64,000 nt of DNA, from positions 12,685,314-12,749,313 of the forward strand of contig CM055094.1 of assembly GCA_029204225.1 (NCBI GenBank), given 5' to 3'. Of the stretch, positions 1 through 12,912 are shown one piece after another (position 1 is the stretch's first letter; each line of letters begins with the position of its first letter). This stretch comes from Diphasiastrum complanatum. Lineage: Eukaryota; Streptophyta; Lycopodiopsida; Lycopodiales; Lycopodiaceae. The notes under the pieces are model-generated. The model saw nothing but the letters and a program-made list of their open reading frames with translations. It made no database searches and was not told where the DNA came from. A program made the position numbers and the translations under genes.

Positions 1-1
1 C

Positions 2-2488
2 AATTCCACATGGAATTCTCCAAATGGCAGTTTTGCTTTGGGGTTTTTCCAGGTCAGTTCTGGTTCTGCTGCTGAAAATTTGAGTTCATCTTCTTATTAT
101 GTGGGGATTTGGCATGCCAATTTGCTTCAGATTCAGCCTGCAAGGGTGTGGGTGGCTAACAGAGACTCGCCTGCTAGTAGCAACAGCACTCTCGAGCTCA
201 GAAGCGATGGAGATCTGGTGCTCTCTGACTCTGGATCAGTCATCTGGGACAGTGGAACTTCCAATCTGGGTGTTACTGAAGCGGAGGTGCAGGAAACAGG
301 CAACTTTGTTTTGAGGAGTAATTCTTCCACTGTTTGGGAAACGTTTGTCCACCCCACTGATACAATCCTTCCTGGACAGACAATGGTATATGGGTCTAAT
401 CTAGTAGCTTGGAAGGCCAAATCAGATCCTGCACAGGGCAATTACACGCTATCCATGCAGCCCTGGAAGAATGGCACCCTCAGGCTTCTGTTTGTAAACA
501 ACACTCTTGAGTACTGGTCACAAAGTGGCAATACTTCTTTCCAGATCTCTTCTCTGCGATTGACTTCAGATGGAAATCTGGGTTTGTTTGATCCATCAGG
601 TGTTCAGGGCTGGGCACCACAAAGCTCTTGCTTGAGTATTCCTGGAGGTGGGAAGGCACCTCTGAGTCGCCTCACTTTAGATCCTGATGGAAACCTGCGC
701 TGGTACAACTGGACAGGAACTAGTGGTCAGTGGGGTGTTGTATACAGATTTCTTTATGATCAGTGCTCTGTGTATAATGCATGTGGGGAGAATGGAGTTT
801 GCAATGTTGATGCTTCTCAGGGAGGCGAATCTTGCCCACAAGTTGAGCCACCCATTCCTTGTTCTTGCCCTCAAGGATTCAACCCAATCGATACCAGTGA
901 ACTCTATCTTGGATGCAGGCCTGTAGCTCCACTAGGCTGCTCGAATCAGTCCACTGTCCTAAACAATACCACTTATGACCCTCCAGAAGGCTTGTTGTCA
1001 GATTTTACCAACATTTCTGAGTCTAGCTGCGTTGCTCTTTGCCTCGAGGATTGCTCTTGCAAGGCTGCTATATACTCAGCTGATTCGCAAGCACAGTGTT
1101 GGCTGATCCAGTCATTGCTCAATGGCAGCCACAGTGTTGGAAATCAGTTCTTCTCTAGAGTTCAAAAAAATACTCATGTCAGAATTGCTATTCTAACAAC
1201 CCCAGATAGCAACGCAGGAACAAAAGCAGGTATCACAACCTGGGCTGTTATTCTGATAATTATAGGCTCAGCTTTAGGTATCATGTGTGCTGCACTGTTT
1301 GTGATTGTTCTTCTGAAGAGGAGGCGGGCATACAGTACCTCCCAGCTTAGAAAAACGTTATTGCAGTTACCAACGGAGAGTGGCAGCTATGGCACCCTTG
1401 TAAAGTTTTCCTATGAGTACTTGCGCGCCATAACTTTAGATTTTAGCCAAAAGATCGGGAGTGGTGCCTTCGGTACAGTTTACTTGGGCGTTGCTCCAAG
1501 TCAGGCTGAGTATGAAGAGGTAAAAGTTGCAGTGAAAGTGCTGAAGGATCAAAGTGGTGAGGATGACAGAGATACTGATTTTCTGCTGGAAGTGGAAAGC
1601 CTCGGAGGTACTCAGCACACAAATCTAGTGCATCTGCTGGGCTATTGTGCAGAAAATTCAAAAAGGTTACTGGTTTATGAGTACATGGAGAATCTGTCTC
1701 TGCAAAGCAAGTTGTTTTATGATCCACCTCTTCCTTGGGAAACTCGGTTTCAGATTGTGCTAGGAGCCGCAAAGGGTATTGAGTACTTCCACAACTACTG
1801 TAACAAAAGGATTGTCCACCGTGACATCAAGCCAGGAAACATCTTACTGGATGGGCATTACAATGCCAAAGTTTCTGATTTTGGAGTGGCAAAGATCATG
1901 GGATTGGATCAAACACATGCAACTAATCTCAGCTTATCTGGTACTATCATTTACAAGTCCCCAGAGAGCTCCACTCTGGGTCAGCCAGTGACAGTACAGG
2001 CAGATGTTTACAGCTTTGGTGTGACACTAATAGAAGTGGTAAGTGGGAAAAAGATGGTCTACAGAGAGGAGCAGATTAAGAAACAAGGGAGGTACATGTT
2101 GATAGGAGAAGCTGTCGAGCTCATGAGATTGGAAGCTTATATGGAGCTTTGTGATGAGAGGCTTATGGGTGATGTTAATATAGAACAACTAGAGAGAATT
2201 GTCAAGGTTGGGATCTGGTGTATGCAAGAGAATGCATACGATAGGCCTTTTATGGAGGATGTTGTGACAACGATGAAAGGGGACAAAGAAATCTTTCCAC
2301 CTTCAGTTTATGGTCTACCATCCTATGTTATTGATTCAAGTTCGTCATCATCATCCACAAGCTCTTCTACAACAAGAGTGCGTAAAGCTTATTCTTATTC
2401 TTCTTCTTCCAAGCCCATTAGTGAAACCCCTACGAGCATTGATGAAGATCTTCCACCACAATTCCTTAGTGAACAGCACAGAAGATGA
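2..2488 (+). CDS. G-type lectin S-receptor-like Ser/Thr kinase, 5'-truncated by window edge
   Basis: This is a plasma-membrane receptor kinase of the S-domain class. The frame is open from base 2 and reads a typical B-lectin start (NGSFALGFF), so the true start lies outside the window. In order it shows: bulb-type lectin repeats (about 2-740); an EGF-like cysteine cluster (CGENGVC, about 755-930); a PAN/apple-like cysteine segment (about 930-1170); one membrane span followed by KRRR (about 1237-1325); and a kinase domain (about 1420-2260). The kinase has the glycine loop GSGAFG, the VAVK lysine, HRDIKPGN and DFG, so it looks catalytically competent and of RD type. The usual APE is SPE. A serine-rich tail follows. 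There is no intron in the visible part, as is common for SD2-type members. The ligand cannot be inferred. The family call is firm; the subclade is a guess. Confidence 0.96.
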   Translation, partial: NSTWNSPNGSFALGFFQVSSGSAAENLSSSSYYVGIWHANLLQIQPARVWVANRDSPASSNSTLELRSDGDLVLSDSGSVIWDSGTSNLGVTEAEVQETGNFVLRSNSSTVWETFVHPTDTILPGQTMVYGSNLVAWKAKSDPAQGNYTLSMQPWKNGTLRLLFVNNTLEYWSQSGNTSFQISSLRLTSDGNLGLFDPSGVQGWAPQSSCLSIPGGGKAPLSRLTLDPDGNLRWYNWTGTSGQWGVVYRFLYDQCSVYNACGENGVCNVDASQGGESCPQVEPPIPCSCPQGFNPIDTSELYLGCRPVAPLGCSNQSTVLNNTTYDPPEGLLSDFTNISESSCVALCLEDCSCKAAIYSADSQAQCWLIQSLLNGSHSVGNQFFSRVQKNTHVRIAILTTPDSNAGTKAGITTWAVILIIIGSALGIMCAALFVIVLLKRRRAYSTSQLRKTLLQLPTESGSYGTLVKFSYEYLRAITLDFSQKIGSGAFGTVYLGVAPSQAEYEEVKVAVKVLKDQSGEDDRDTDFLLEVESLGGTQHTNLVHLLGYCAENSKRLLVYEYMENLSLQSKLFYDPPLPWETRFQIVLGAAKGIEYFHNYCNKRIVHRDIKPGNILLDGHYNAKVSDFGVAKIMGLDQTHATNLSLSGTIIYKSPESSTLGQPVTVQADVYSFGVTLIEVVSGKKMVYREEQIKKQGRYMLIGEAVELMRLEAYMELCDERLMGDVNIEQLERIVKVGIWCMQENAYDRPFMEDVVTTMKGDKEIFPPSVYGLPSYVIDSSSSSSSTSSSTTRVRKAYSYSSSSKPISETPTSIDEDLPPQFLSEQHRR

Positions 2489-2670
2489 TGGAAAAGCTAC
2501 CATCTGTACCATCTGGTGACTTTGAGCCACACATACTAATTTTGATATCCAAGTATCTCTCCTGTGTTCTTTATTTTCCACCAGCATTAGCCACCCATTG
2601 TTTTCACAGGATCTTTTTGATTAGTATGAAGCTCTTTCAGTTCTTTAGAACCCAAGTAGGAACTAACAGG

Positions 2671-2908
2671 ATGCCTAAATTGCTCACACTTGGCCCTCAG
2701 CCAAATAGCTAGACAGTGTGCTTTGAAGAATCAGAAGAGGTGAGTGAGACTTTCATCTCATGTATGCAAAGTCTCTAAACTTAGAAGAGTGTCATCTAGG
2801 ACACCATTGATGCCTAAATTGCTCGGAGTATTTAGCCCTTTCAAATGGGCCTGAGACTCTGCTTTGAATGATGATAACAGTTGAGTGAGATCTTCATCTC
2901 ATGCATGC
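2671..2908. repeat. Imperfect tandem duplication downstream of receptor kinase
   Basis: Two units of about 100 bp, offset by 139 bp, both begin ATGCCTAAATTGCTC. They share the later motifs GAGTGAGA and CTTCATCTCATG in the same order. They lie in the 3' flank or UTR of the receptor kinase and carry no credible reading frame. Confidence 0.7.
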
Positions 2909-2970
2909 TGAGCACATTCTATCTCAAAATGGAGGATATATTTTGTGATTATATATGTATATATATTTTG

Positions 2971-3086
2971 GTTTTTTTATGGGCATATTAGTATGGGTAT
3001 CAGATGAAAGCTCTAATTAAGAGCTCTATTATTGTGTAGTTTGTCGACTGTTTCGGGTGCAGGATGGTCCAGTTCAGGTGCATTAA
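2971..3086 (+). repeat. Dispersed repeat copy 1 (second copy at 49,901-50,012, inverted)
   Basis: The segment with GGGTATCAGATGAAAG, TTTCGGGTGCAGG and CAGTTCAGGTGCATTAA matches, with scattered mismatches, the reverse complement of 49,901-50,012. It is non-coding. It is probably a fragment of a repeat family that I cannot name. Confidence 0.7.
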
Positions 3087-3204
3087 TCCATGTTGGGTTC
3101 TGTTAAGGATAAAAATTCAAAACTAACCTCTAGCCTGTTTGTTACGATCACAGATGGTCCCAGTAAGTGTGTTTTTGCTCAGAGAGTTGGAAGGCCAAAT
3201 CATG

Positions 3205-3315
3205 AAGAGGCCTTACCGTCGGGGCCGGGGTCTACCGGCAGCCCCTGGACCCTGCTGTTGGGGGGCGTTGCCTCCCAAACCCCCCACCGGGGGGCTACCG
3301 CCCCCCGATCCCCTT
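3205..3315. other. G/C-run island within AT-rich DNA
   Basis: This block of about 110 bp is packed with runs of G and C (GGGGGGCG, CCCCCCACC, CGCCCCCC) that can pair as hairpins. Its composition is unlike the AT-rich flanks. No gene is apparent. Confidence 0.6.
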
Positions 3316-4435
3316 GAGCATTTATTGAAAACCAGAGCAAATAACAACTAAATAGCTATTGAAAATAAGATCTGTTTGTGCCCCGTCTACTGCACTTCTG
3401 AGAGGCAAAACGCTGGTTTGACCATTGATCCCCTAAAAAAATTTCAGCCATAAGCTATTTTTCCAATTTTTCTTTTTTTTTAGTACGATTCTGGGAGGAG
3501 AAACACATGCCCTCAGAAACGCGTTTCTGTGCATCTATGATTGAAATATAGTCAATTTAATGTGTTGTATATAATTCATCTTGTATTTAATCTGTTGTAT
3601 ATAGTTCATTTTGCTTACATATATTGCAAGATATTTGCACTTTTGATATTGTGGATATTTGGCACTAAAGACAAGCCTGGTTGTGTATTGTTCAAAAGAA
3701 CCTCACCATCTTTTGGGTATTTTGCTGGACATTCTTTAAAGATAGATCAAAAACTCATTGTAGCAAACTACGGATAAATCTAGGCTACACAAAGGCAACA
3801 AAATGACGTAGATTTGAAATTAGGTTATTATTCCAAGCAAGTTACTCTCAATAAGGATCATTTGCTTTAGGTGTTTTAAGAGTACCCCCACTTCAAAAAG
3901 TCTAGATTGTTGTCATACGCTCCTAGAAGAGTGTATATGCAAGAAAGTTTGAACTTGGAATTTTCTCTAGTAGTCTCATTAGCTTAATATAAGTTCCTTG
4001 CTCCATAGTTAGAGCAAGAATTTGACATTTAGGTGAACCGAGGAGTACAATGATCAATGAAGTAAGAGTCATATGAAAAATTGATAGCTCACATTAGGGC
4101 CCCTTTTGGACTCAAAAAGGGCATCTTCAATGATCATGATTAGTGTTAATGACGACACATCATGTACCAATGAAATTGTGAGAATTGAGCTGGAATGGTC
4201 CATATGACATGGCAAATTCAATGGTGTAGCTTAAATCAAGTGTGGGCCTACAAAGTACACCTCTAACATTAACCCTACATGGGACATTAACCACACCTTG
4301 AAGCAAGCAATAAGTACACCTATCATTTAGCAATCAACTAGACCCACAATACCTAGCTTGCAAGCCTACACCTAATAGCTAGCATACGTATTTACCCAAG
4401 CATATGCTTAATGAAACTATTCATTCAAAACGTTC

Positions 4436-4436
<1 letters not shown>
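3316..4436. other. Intergenic stretch with no recognisable gene
   Basis: This is AT-rich sequence with only short open frames. The one distinct item is an exact 16-bp palindrome, CAGAAACGCGTTTCTG, at 3514-3529. Otherwise I see nothing here that I can support. Confidence 0.5.

Positions 4437-4437
<1 letters not shown>

Positions 4438-4522
<85 letters not shown>
4438..4522. repeat. (TC)n microsatellite
   Basis: This is an essentially perfect CT dinucleotide array of about 85 bp. Open frames across it encode only Ser-Leu repeats and are not genes. Confidence 0.98.
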
Positions 4523-4526
<4 letters not shown>

Positions 4527-4589
4527 AAATTCATGACTATTACCGTTCTTAGATTATTCTTTAATCATGGAAGATTCAACCTCAGAGAT

Positions 4590-6266
4590 TTGATTGATCA
4601 ATAAGTTCAATGACGATGACTTTCACATGTGGAAGTTCAAGATGAGGATGATACTGATTGAGAAAGAATTATAAGGATATGTCAGCAGTTCGATAGCCAA
4701 ATCGACCGAAATTGTTGTGATTGCTTGGGCAGCAAAAAATGGTAAAGCTTTAGCCATTGTATCTTTGAATCTAAAAGATTCACAAATAGCTCATGTAGGT
4801 ACCTATTCCACTTCCAAAGAAGCATGAGGCATTCTGATTGGTTTATACAAAAAAACAGATCTCACGAGCGACATCCATCATCAGTTCACCACTAGCTACA
4901 CCCCACATTTGAATGGAGTGGCCGAAAGGAAGAACCGAACACTGTTAGATGCAGAACGAACAATGTTCTCAAATGCTCAGCTACTCAAATTTTTTTGGGC
5001 TGAAGCTATCTCTACTGTCTGCTATTTGCAAAACTATTCAAGCACCAAAGCTATCGACTTGAAAACTCCCTCTGAAGCCTATTCTGTTTACAAATCGAGT
5101 CTGAAGCACCTTCGAGTATTTAGATGTCTATGCGATGTATAGATCTCTTCTTACTTGAGAAAGAAGCTTGATCCTGTTATTTGTAAGAATATCTTTATCA
5201 GATATTCAACTTCAATCAGAGCTTACAAAATCTACAAAGTAAATTCAGATTGAATTTTTGTCAGTCGAGATGTAATCTTCTTGGAAGACAAATTCTATGA
5301 TTTTAAGCAGAAGCGACCAATGTAAGAGTTTGTTCCAACAACTCCATTCACCATCGACAGGCCTCGACTTGTGAATGTTCCAACACCAATCATAGATATT
5401 TCACTCGCACAACAAGGAGAGACATCCACTCAGCAATCGCCGATTGTTTGAAGATCTACTTGAATCCGACAATATACTCCTTAGGCATTCATCAGTCATG
5501 ATGAACCTGCCTCAATTGCAGAAGCTTTGTCAAGTTCAGATGCAAACAACTGGCATACAACCATGAATGTTGAGTACAATTCTTTGATGAAGAACAAGAC
5601 TTGGATTCTTGTCGACCCTCCTCCGAATGTGAAGATCATTGATACAAAGTGGATCTTCGAGTTAAAGCTTAACCCAAATGGATCTATATCCAGATGGAAA
5701 GCCCGACTAGTGGTGAAAGACTACAAACATATCTGCGAATAGATTACGTTGAGACCTTCAATCCAATGGTAAAACACCAATCTATTCAAACATTACTAGC
5801 TATCACAGTTGTAGAAGATCTGAACATTCACCAGATGGATGTCTAGACAAGATTCCTTAATGGATACATACAAGAGAACATCTATATCTATCAACCGTAA
5901 GGTTATGTCCTTCGAGGTTAAGAGCATAAGGTATGCAAGCTGCAGAAAGCTCTCTACGGACTAAGGAAGCTCCAAGGGCCTAGTTTGATATAATCAATCG
6001 ATTCTTGTTGCAGCACCAATTTACTTCTAGTTTTGCAAATTCGAACGTGTATCTCCAGTATAGAGGCTCAAGCTATCTTATAATAGCATTATATGTTGAT
6101 GACTCATTGTTCATCAGCAATTTGAATCAGCTATTGCATGAAACAAAAGCTCTCCTATTGAAGGAATGTGAAATGACTGATTCGGGCCCAATACATACCT
6201 ACTCGGCATGGAGATCACAAGAGATAGAACAAGCAAAAGGACTGCTATAAGCCAGGAAAAGTATTT
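4590..6266 (+). mobile_element. Decayed Ty1-copia element, left part (gag, integrase, RT)
   Basis: Three copia regions appear in order but in broken frames. A gag start (about 4590-4870, HMWKFKMRM) is followed by an integrase C-terminal part (about 4880-5330, NGVAERKNR then LKHLRVF). Reverse transcriptase follows at about 5520-6260 (KWIFELKLNPNG, QMDV, LYVDDSLF). Many stops and frameshifts are present, and the zinc knuckle, protease and integrase catalytic core are missing. The frame is interrupted at 6266 by another element and resumes at about 8483. It is non-functional. Confidence 0.88.
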
Positions 6267-6788
6267 TGTCTGAAAGTGGTATGTAGGAGATAGGTCTAGT
6301 TCGAAAAGAAACGAATGAAAATAAGTCGTGTGTCTAGAAAGAAAACTTTTCGTGCATGGCGGAATAAACTATCTTCATCTTTCCAATGCATGACTACGCC
6401 TATCAATTTTAAACAAAATAATAGTGATAGAAATCACGTTTGAACTTATAGTAACTAACTTTGAAATCGCCAGTACTATAGTGATTACGTAGCCAAACAA
6501 TTAAAAATCGAAAATTATCAGACAAATAATTAGTCGCAAAGAACTCCATAAAAACGCATTTCTGAGACGAAGCTGAACGCAATAAAGGATAGTATTGATT
6601 CAAAATGAAACAGAAGTAAATGAGTACAATAAGTTGCGAATCGAAGCCGCGTACTCTATGCTATCTCTGAGAAGCTAAAATGAAAGTCTGAATTAATGCG
6701 CAATGCTGATAAGCAGTAGTGCAATAGCAATCTCTAAAAAAACTCTAAGAAGTGAGCTAGATTGCTCAAGAGTGTTCAAGCTCATAGG

Positions 6789-6791
<3 letters not shown>

Positions 6792-6884
<93 letters not shown>
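6792..6884. repeat. (GA)n array inside left LTR
   Basis: This is a GA array of about 93 bp at the same relative place in the left LTR as the array at 7769-7881 in the right LTR. It was therefore present before the LTRs separated. Confidence 0.97.
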
Positions 6885-6885
<1 letters not shown>

Positions 6886-7229
6886 AAACTATTCAAATGC
6901 TTATGATAATTCTGATTTTCAATGAATGAAATTGTATGAATATGAACAGCTATTTATACTAAGAAATTAGGTCGTCAATTGCGATCGCCAGGTGGCTGGT
7001 GATCCACTGGCATCCATCTAGTTCTTGTCATTGATTGTTGATAAGCAGTGAAATTGGCCATAAACGTTCTGTCTGCATAAATGAACCAAAACTCTAGCTC
7101 TGTAGAAATGAACTAAAACAGCCACATGCAACACTGTCGGGTTTTTCGCAAAAAAAGACAAAAAAGGAGAAGGTGCCCTTAAATCTCTCTCTGATACCAT
7201 GTCGGTATCAGATAAAGAGTAATGATTTC

Positions 7230-7241
7230 GCTCTGATACCA
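7230..7241 (-). other. Primer-binding site (tRNA-Met type), minus strand
   Basis: The minus strand reads TGGTATCAGAGC directly after the CA end of the right LTR. This is the standard copia minus-strand priming site. A partial second copy of the same motif lies at about 7191-7205. Confidence 0.8.
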
Positions 7242-7765
7242 TGTCGGAAAGTGGTGTGTAGAAGATAGGTCTAGCTAAAAAAGAAACGAATGAAAATAAT
7301 TCGTGTGTCTAGAAAGAAAACTTTTCGTGCATGGCAGAATAAACTATCTTCATCTTTCCAATGCATGACTACGCCTATCAATTTCAAACAAAACAATAGT
7401 GATAGAAATCATGTTTGAACTTATAGTAACTAACTTTGAAATCGCCCGTACTACAATGATTACGTAGCCAAACAATTAAACATCAAAAATTATCAGAAAA
7501 TAATTAGTCGCGAAGAACTCCCAAAAAATGCATACATTCTGAAACGAAGTTGAATGCAATAGAGGATAGTATTGATTCAAAACAAAACAGAAGGAAATGA
7601 GTACAATAAGTTGCGAATCAAAGCCACATACTCTATGTTATCTCTGAACGGCTAAAATGAAAGTCTGAATTAATGCGCAATGTTGATAAGCAGTAGCGCA
7701 ATAACAATCTCTAAAACAACTCTAAGAAGTGAGCTAGAATGCTCAGGAGTGTTCAAGCTCGCAAG

Positions 7766-7883
<118 letters not shown>

Positions 7884-8482
7884 AACTATTCAAATGCTTC
7901 TGATAATTCTGATTTTCAATGAATGAAACTGTATGAATATGAACATATATTTATACTAAGAAATTAGGTCGTCAATTGTGATCGCCAATTGGCTAGTGAT
8001 CCGTTGGCATCCATCCAGTTCTTGCCATTGATTGCTGATAAGCAGTGAAATTGGCCGTAAACATTCTGTCTACATAAATGAACCAAAACTGTAGCTATGT
8101 AGAAATGAATTAAAACAGCCACAGGTGACACTGTCGGATTTTTCGCAAAAAAGGACGAAAAATGAGAATATGCCTTTAAATCTGATTTAGGATTGCCCCA
8201 CACTTTGCCAGAGTCATTTTCTTAACATTTGAGGCTCTTTGGAAAAAGCGAAAAATGTGACACTGTGATTTTATATGAGATTTTTGTCAAGCGAAAAATG
8301 CGAAAAAGGAGACACTACATTTTTCAATGGGATTCCTAGCAGGCGAAAAAGGAGACACTGTCGTAAACTCCATGTAATTCTGCAGACTGTGTAAAAACAC
8401 TTGTAAATCCACAAAACTAGATAAACAATGGATGAAGATTAAAACCGATTAGTTGATTGGTAAGAAGGAGAATAATCCAACA

Positions 8483-8862
8483 TATTTAACCAATGAAGGA
8501 CATGTGCTTGAAGACTGAGCAAGAAAAGGAAGAGATGTGCAAATACTCATATCAGTCGATTATTGGATCAATCATGTATGCCATGATCTGCGCACGACTT
8601 GATCTAGCATACACAGTCAGCACATCACTCGTAGTATATGTTGAGTCCAAGCCTACCACATTGGAAAGTTCTAAAAAGAGCATTGAGTGATGGAAATACA
8701 AAGAATGCACTAATTATGAAAGCCTATTCTAATGACTCAGACTGGACTAGAGATCCGGCTACCTATGCTTTCTTGTAGGAGGTTGTTGTAGCCACCTCTA
8801 CAGTAAAGGAGATTATTTGGCTCAAAAGATTACTCCAGGATATGAAATTTTAGCAAATCAGA
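8483..8862 (+). mobile_element. Decayed Ty1-copia element, right part (RT end and RNase H)
   Basis: After the nested insertion the host element resumes with copia motifs: YSYQSIIGSIMYAM, then AYSNDSDW and EIIWLKRLL. These belong to the RT end and RNase H. Several stops are present. It continues the piece at 4590-6266. Confidence 0.8.
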
Positions 8863-8897
8863 CCAACAATAGTGACAATCAGAGTTGCATAGCTCTT

Positions 8898-10000
8898 GTG
8901 ACAAATGTCAACTAGTTAAGTTGGTCTCAATTGGCAATTTGGAGGCCAAAGTTAAATTTCAACTTAGAGAGAAGTTTTTTTATGTCAATAAGGCCTAAAA
9001 TAGTGTTTTTACTATTTTTGACAAGTAGCGAACTTGATAAGATCGGATTTGGACCTTTCCTAATTGGTTAGATTAGATACATTGCATCTAGTCAAGTTAA
9101 ACTAGGTTTTTGGTGAGGATTTACCACTTTAGGGCAAGTAGCCAAGTGACATTATGGCTGTTAGAAATAGCTCTACTTGCATGGAGAATAGATCTTGATG
9201 TATTTGAAGAATGTTTTGTTGATTCCATCAATCACTAAGAATCTTCATAGTGCTGTCAAATTCTTGACAAAGGTCTTAAGGTGGAGTTTGTTGGTGATCC
9301 TTGCTTCATTAAAAAGAATGAAACCTTGATTGCCAAGGGCAAGAGACAAGTGAGCTCTACAAACTTGATGGATATGTTGTTTCTAACCATGGTGGTTTGA
9401 AGGCAAAGAAGCAAGTTGGTGAGCTTTGTTCAATGTCAAAGTCACAAAGGTTGTTGATGAGCTCGACACAAAAGGAAAAGTGGCAATTTGGAGCTAGTCA
9501 AGAGCATCAAATGGACAAGGAACTTTGGATCTGTTTTGGCAGGTATTTGAAGACTCAAGATCAAAGGATTAGCAAGGAACTGTTATTAAAACTTACTTTA
9601 CTCATTCTATATCCTGTTTGAGCAATTTCATGTGAATGTGTGCAAATTGTCACGATATGATGAAACTAGTCATATTGTTCTTCATTATGGTTTTACTGAT
9701 GGAAATGTAGCCAAGGGAGGCTCATTATGTCACTCATTCATGAACAAGTTCTCAAGTGTTGAGAATATCTTATGGCAAGATGGAGATGGAGCCTCATTCA
9801 TGGAGTTTTATGGAGGGAATATCACAAGAAAAGACAAATATGGAGGAAGCATGCAAGCAAATGGTTATCACTCACATTTAGTGCTTGGTTATTAGGTTTT
9901 TGGTGAAAAACGTAGAAGTTACCATTTTAGGGCAAGTGGCCAAGTGACATTATGGCTGCTATAAATAGTTGTACCAACGTGGAGAACATATCTTTGTGTT
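8898..10000 (+). mobile_element. Short copia-derived remnant with LTR-like ends
   Basis: Two related segments (about 9098-9200 and 9890-9990) share GGCAAGT(A/G)GCCAAGTGAC and a following GCTATAAATAG-like stretch, consistent with LTR promoter regions. Between them, at about 9270-9390, lies a broken gag-pre-integrase-like piece (VEFVGDPCFIK, LIAKGKR). The remaining frames (9397-9621 and 9632-9895) have no recognisable domain. It is a heavily deleted fragment. Confidence 0.55.
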
Positions 10001-10269
10001 CTCATTTTGTATGGAGAACTTTTCTCTTTTGATTCTATCTCCATCTCTTTCATATTTCTCATGATATCTTGAGTTCTAATGTGTAGAATGCATTTTTTCT
10101 TGTTGTACATGAATCCTCACATGTGAAGGCTAATGTACTAGTGCTGTTGTATGGATAGGGATAGTAGTGTATTGGATCTTAGTGATTTTAATCAGATCTT
10201 CATGTATTTGTAAGTTCTAGCATGGTAGATGCATGATTTCTAGCTTGTTGATGATTCTAGATGTGTCAT
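10001..10269. other. No recognisable feature
   Basis: This is AT-rich sequence next to the LTR-like segment. I see no gene, RNA or repeat that I can support. Confidence 0.4.
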
Positions 10270-11890
10270 AATGTTGTTTAGTATATTGTTGTGCACGTTG
10301 ACAAACATCACGAGATTGAATATACTTCTCAATATCCGTACGAATGGTAGGCCACCAACATCTTGACTATAAAATTTTATGACCCATGATCAACCCCACC
10401 CATTCCATCATGTGATTGTAGGAAATCAAGGAAATTCGATATTTTTGTAGCGAAAGTGGTGAGTTGGTGGAATGTGGATCAGAAGTGTGTCAGTTACTAG
10501 CTAGCATTCATGATCAAAGTCATATACAATGCGCAATGGAACAACAATACAATGGGCAAAATTGCACTTTGATTACAAGTCAAAACTAAACACAAGAAGC
10601 CTGAAGTTGGGCACGAGACTAAGGGCGCAAAACCGTTTCAGCTGATAACTAGTTGATCACTCACTTACCAACTCGAAAAACGAACTTAATTATAATCCTA
10701 ACAAAACACCTACAGGATCATGTCCTGATCAGAGCACTGACTCCAGTAGATCTTCCTTAATGATTAAAAGTCTAATGATTAGTACATTGAAAGATGACAT
10801 TAATCTACTTGATTAACTACATTTTTCCTACAGTAGATAGTCGTCGCTTTGCCAGAGAGCTATGTACAGAAGTAGGCGAACTGTCAACGTCGGAGTCTTG
10901 ACAATATCGAATTTTACAAGGACTCAAAAAATATGCAAGGACTCAGAAAATATACATTGACTCAAAAAATTACAATGACTCGAAAAATTATGGATTTTTC
11001 GAGTTGAATTCATGTCAAAAAATTTTGATTTTTGGGTCTCGAAAAAATCTCGGATTTTTCCAGTCGATACAATATCGAAAAATTCTGAAAAATGCGAGTC
11101 GAGTTTATGCTATAGTAATTTTTCGAGCCTTCTCTTTTTTTGTGAATTTTTCAAAGATAGGTATAAACAGGGTGTTTTTTAGGATGCTCGTTACCTTAAT
11201 GGAATTGGGCTTGAGCATGAATTCCAATAGTGATAACATGATAAGATCTGGTACTTTATGTGGCAAAATGCATTTTCACAAAATGTCATCAATTCTCTTT
11301 CAATACAATTTTCCTTCTAACAATTGATATAGTTCTGTCTTCAAAATTAACCGCATTATAAAGAGTCGCTTGGTAGTCTATGCATCAGATATTCAACAAT
11401 ATTAGCCACCCGTTAGGTACTGCTTCCACATAGAACAACATTGCATCTGAAAATTCATCATCTACTTCGGTATTCATAGGCACTGACTAAATCCTTGAAA
11501 CATGATCCACTATGTAATGTTGTTTGCTCTTTCATACTACCACATGAAAATTAAATCCTAATAACAAGAGTAACCATCTCGTATTGCATGTTTACAAGAT
11601 ATAACAATGTATGATGATCCATATAGAATGCAAAGTGTGTTCCCATCAAATAATGATGACATTTTTCAATGAAAAAGACTTCTCTTTAACACCATTGCCA
11701 ATGCTTCTCTTTTCGTTGTGGAATAATTGACTTCAGCATCATTCATCAACTGTCGACTAGCAAACCTGATTGGAAAATCTTCCTTATACTCTCCTGGTTG
11801 TGTTAACACTGACCCAATAGCTTTCATTATTGTCAATCTCCTTGAAGTGACTAAGCTTAGATTTTCCAAAGTCTTAAGTATTTTCAATAA
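10270..11890 (-). mobile_element. Decayed Ty3-gypsy fragment (RNase H and integrase zinc region)
   Basis: The minus strand first reads gypsy RNase H (11,890 to about 11,560: AIGSVLTQPGE, RFASRQLMNDAEVNYSTTKREA). A linker with a DEFSDA-type motif follows (about 11,400-11,500). The H2C2 zinc region of integrase lies at 10,400-10,270 (CWWPTIRTDIEKYIQSRDVC). The middle (about 10,880-11,330) is an unrelated AT-rich stretch with repeated ACTCGAAAAA-like motifs. Stops and frameshifts throughout make it inactive. Confidence 0.85.
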
Positions 11891-11958
11891 TCAGGCCTAC
11901 ATATCTCGAGTTTCTCACTCTATGGAGCACCCAATAAAAGAAAATGGAGGGGAGGGAG

Positions 11959-12912
<954 letters not shown>

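Noticed and set aside
4404-4604. Open frame across the CT array
   Set aside because: The protein is almost entirely Ser-Leu repeats from a microsatellite. The same applies to the frames over the GA arrays near 6792, 7769 and 11,964.
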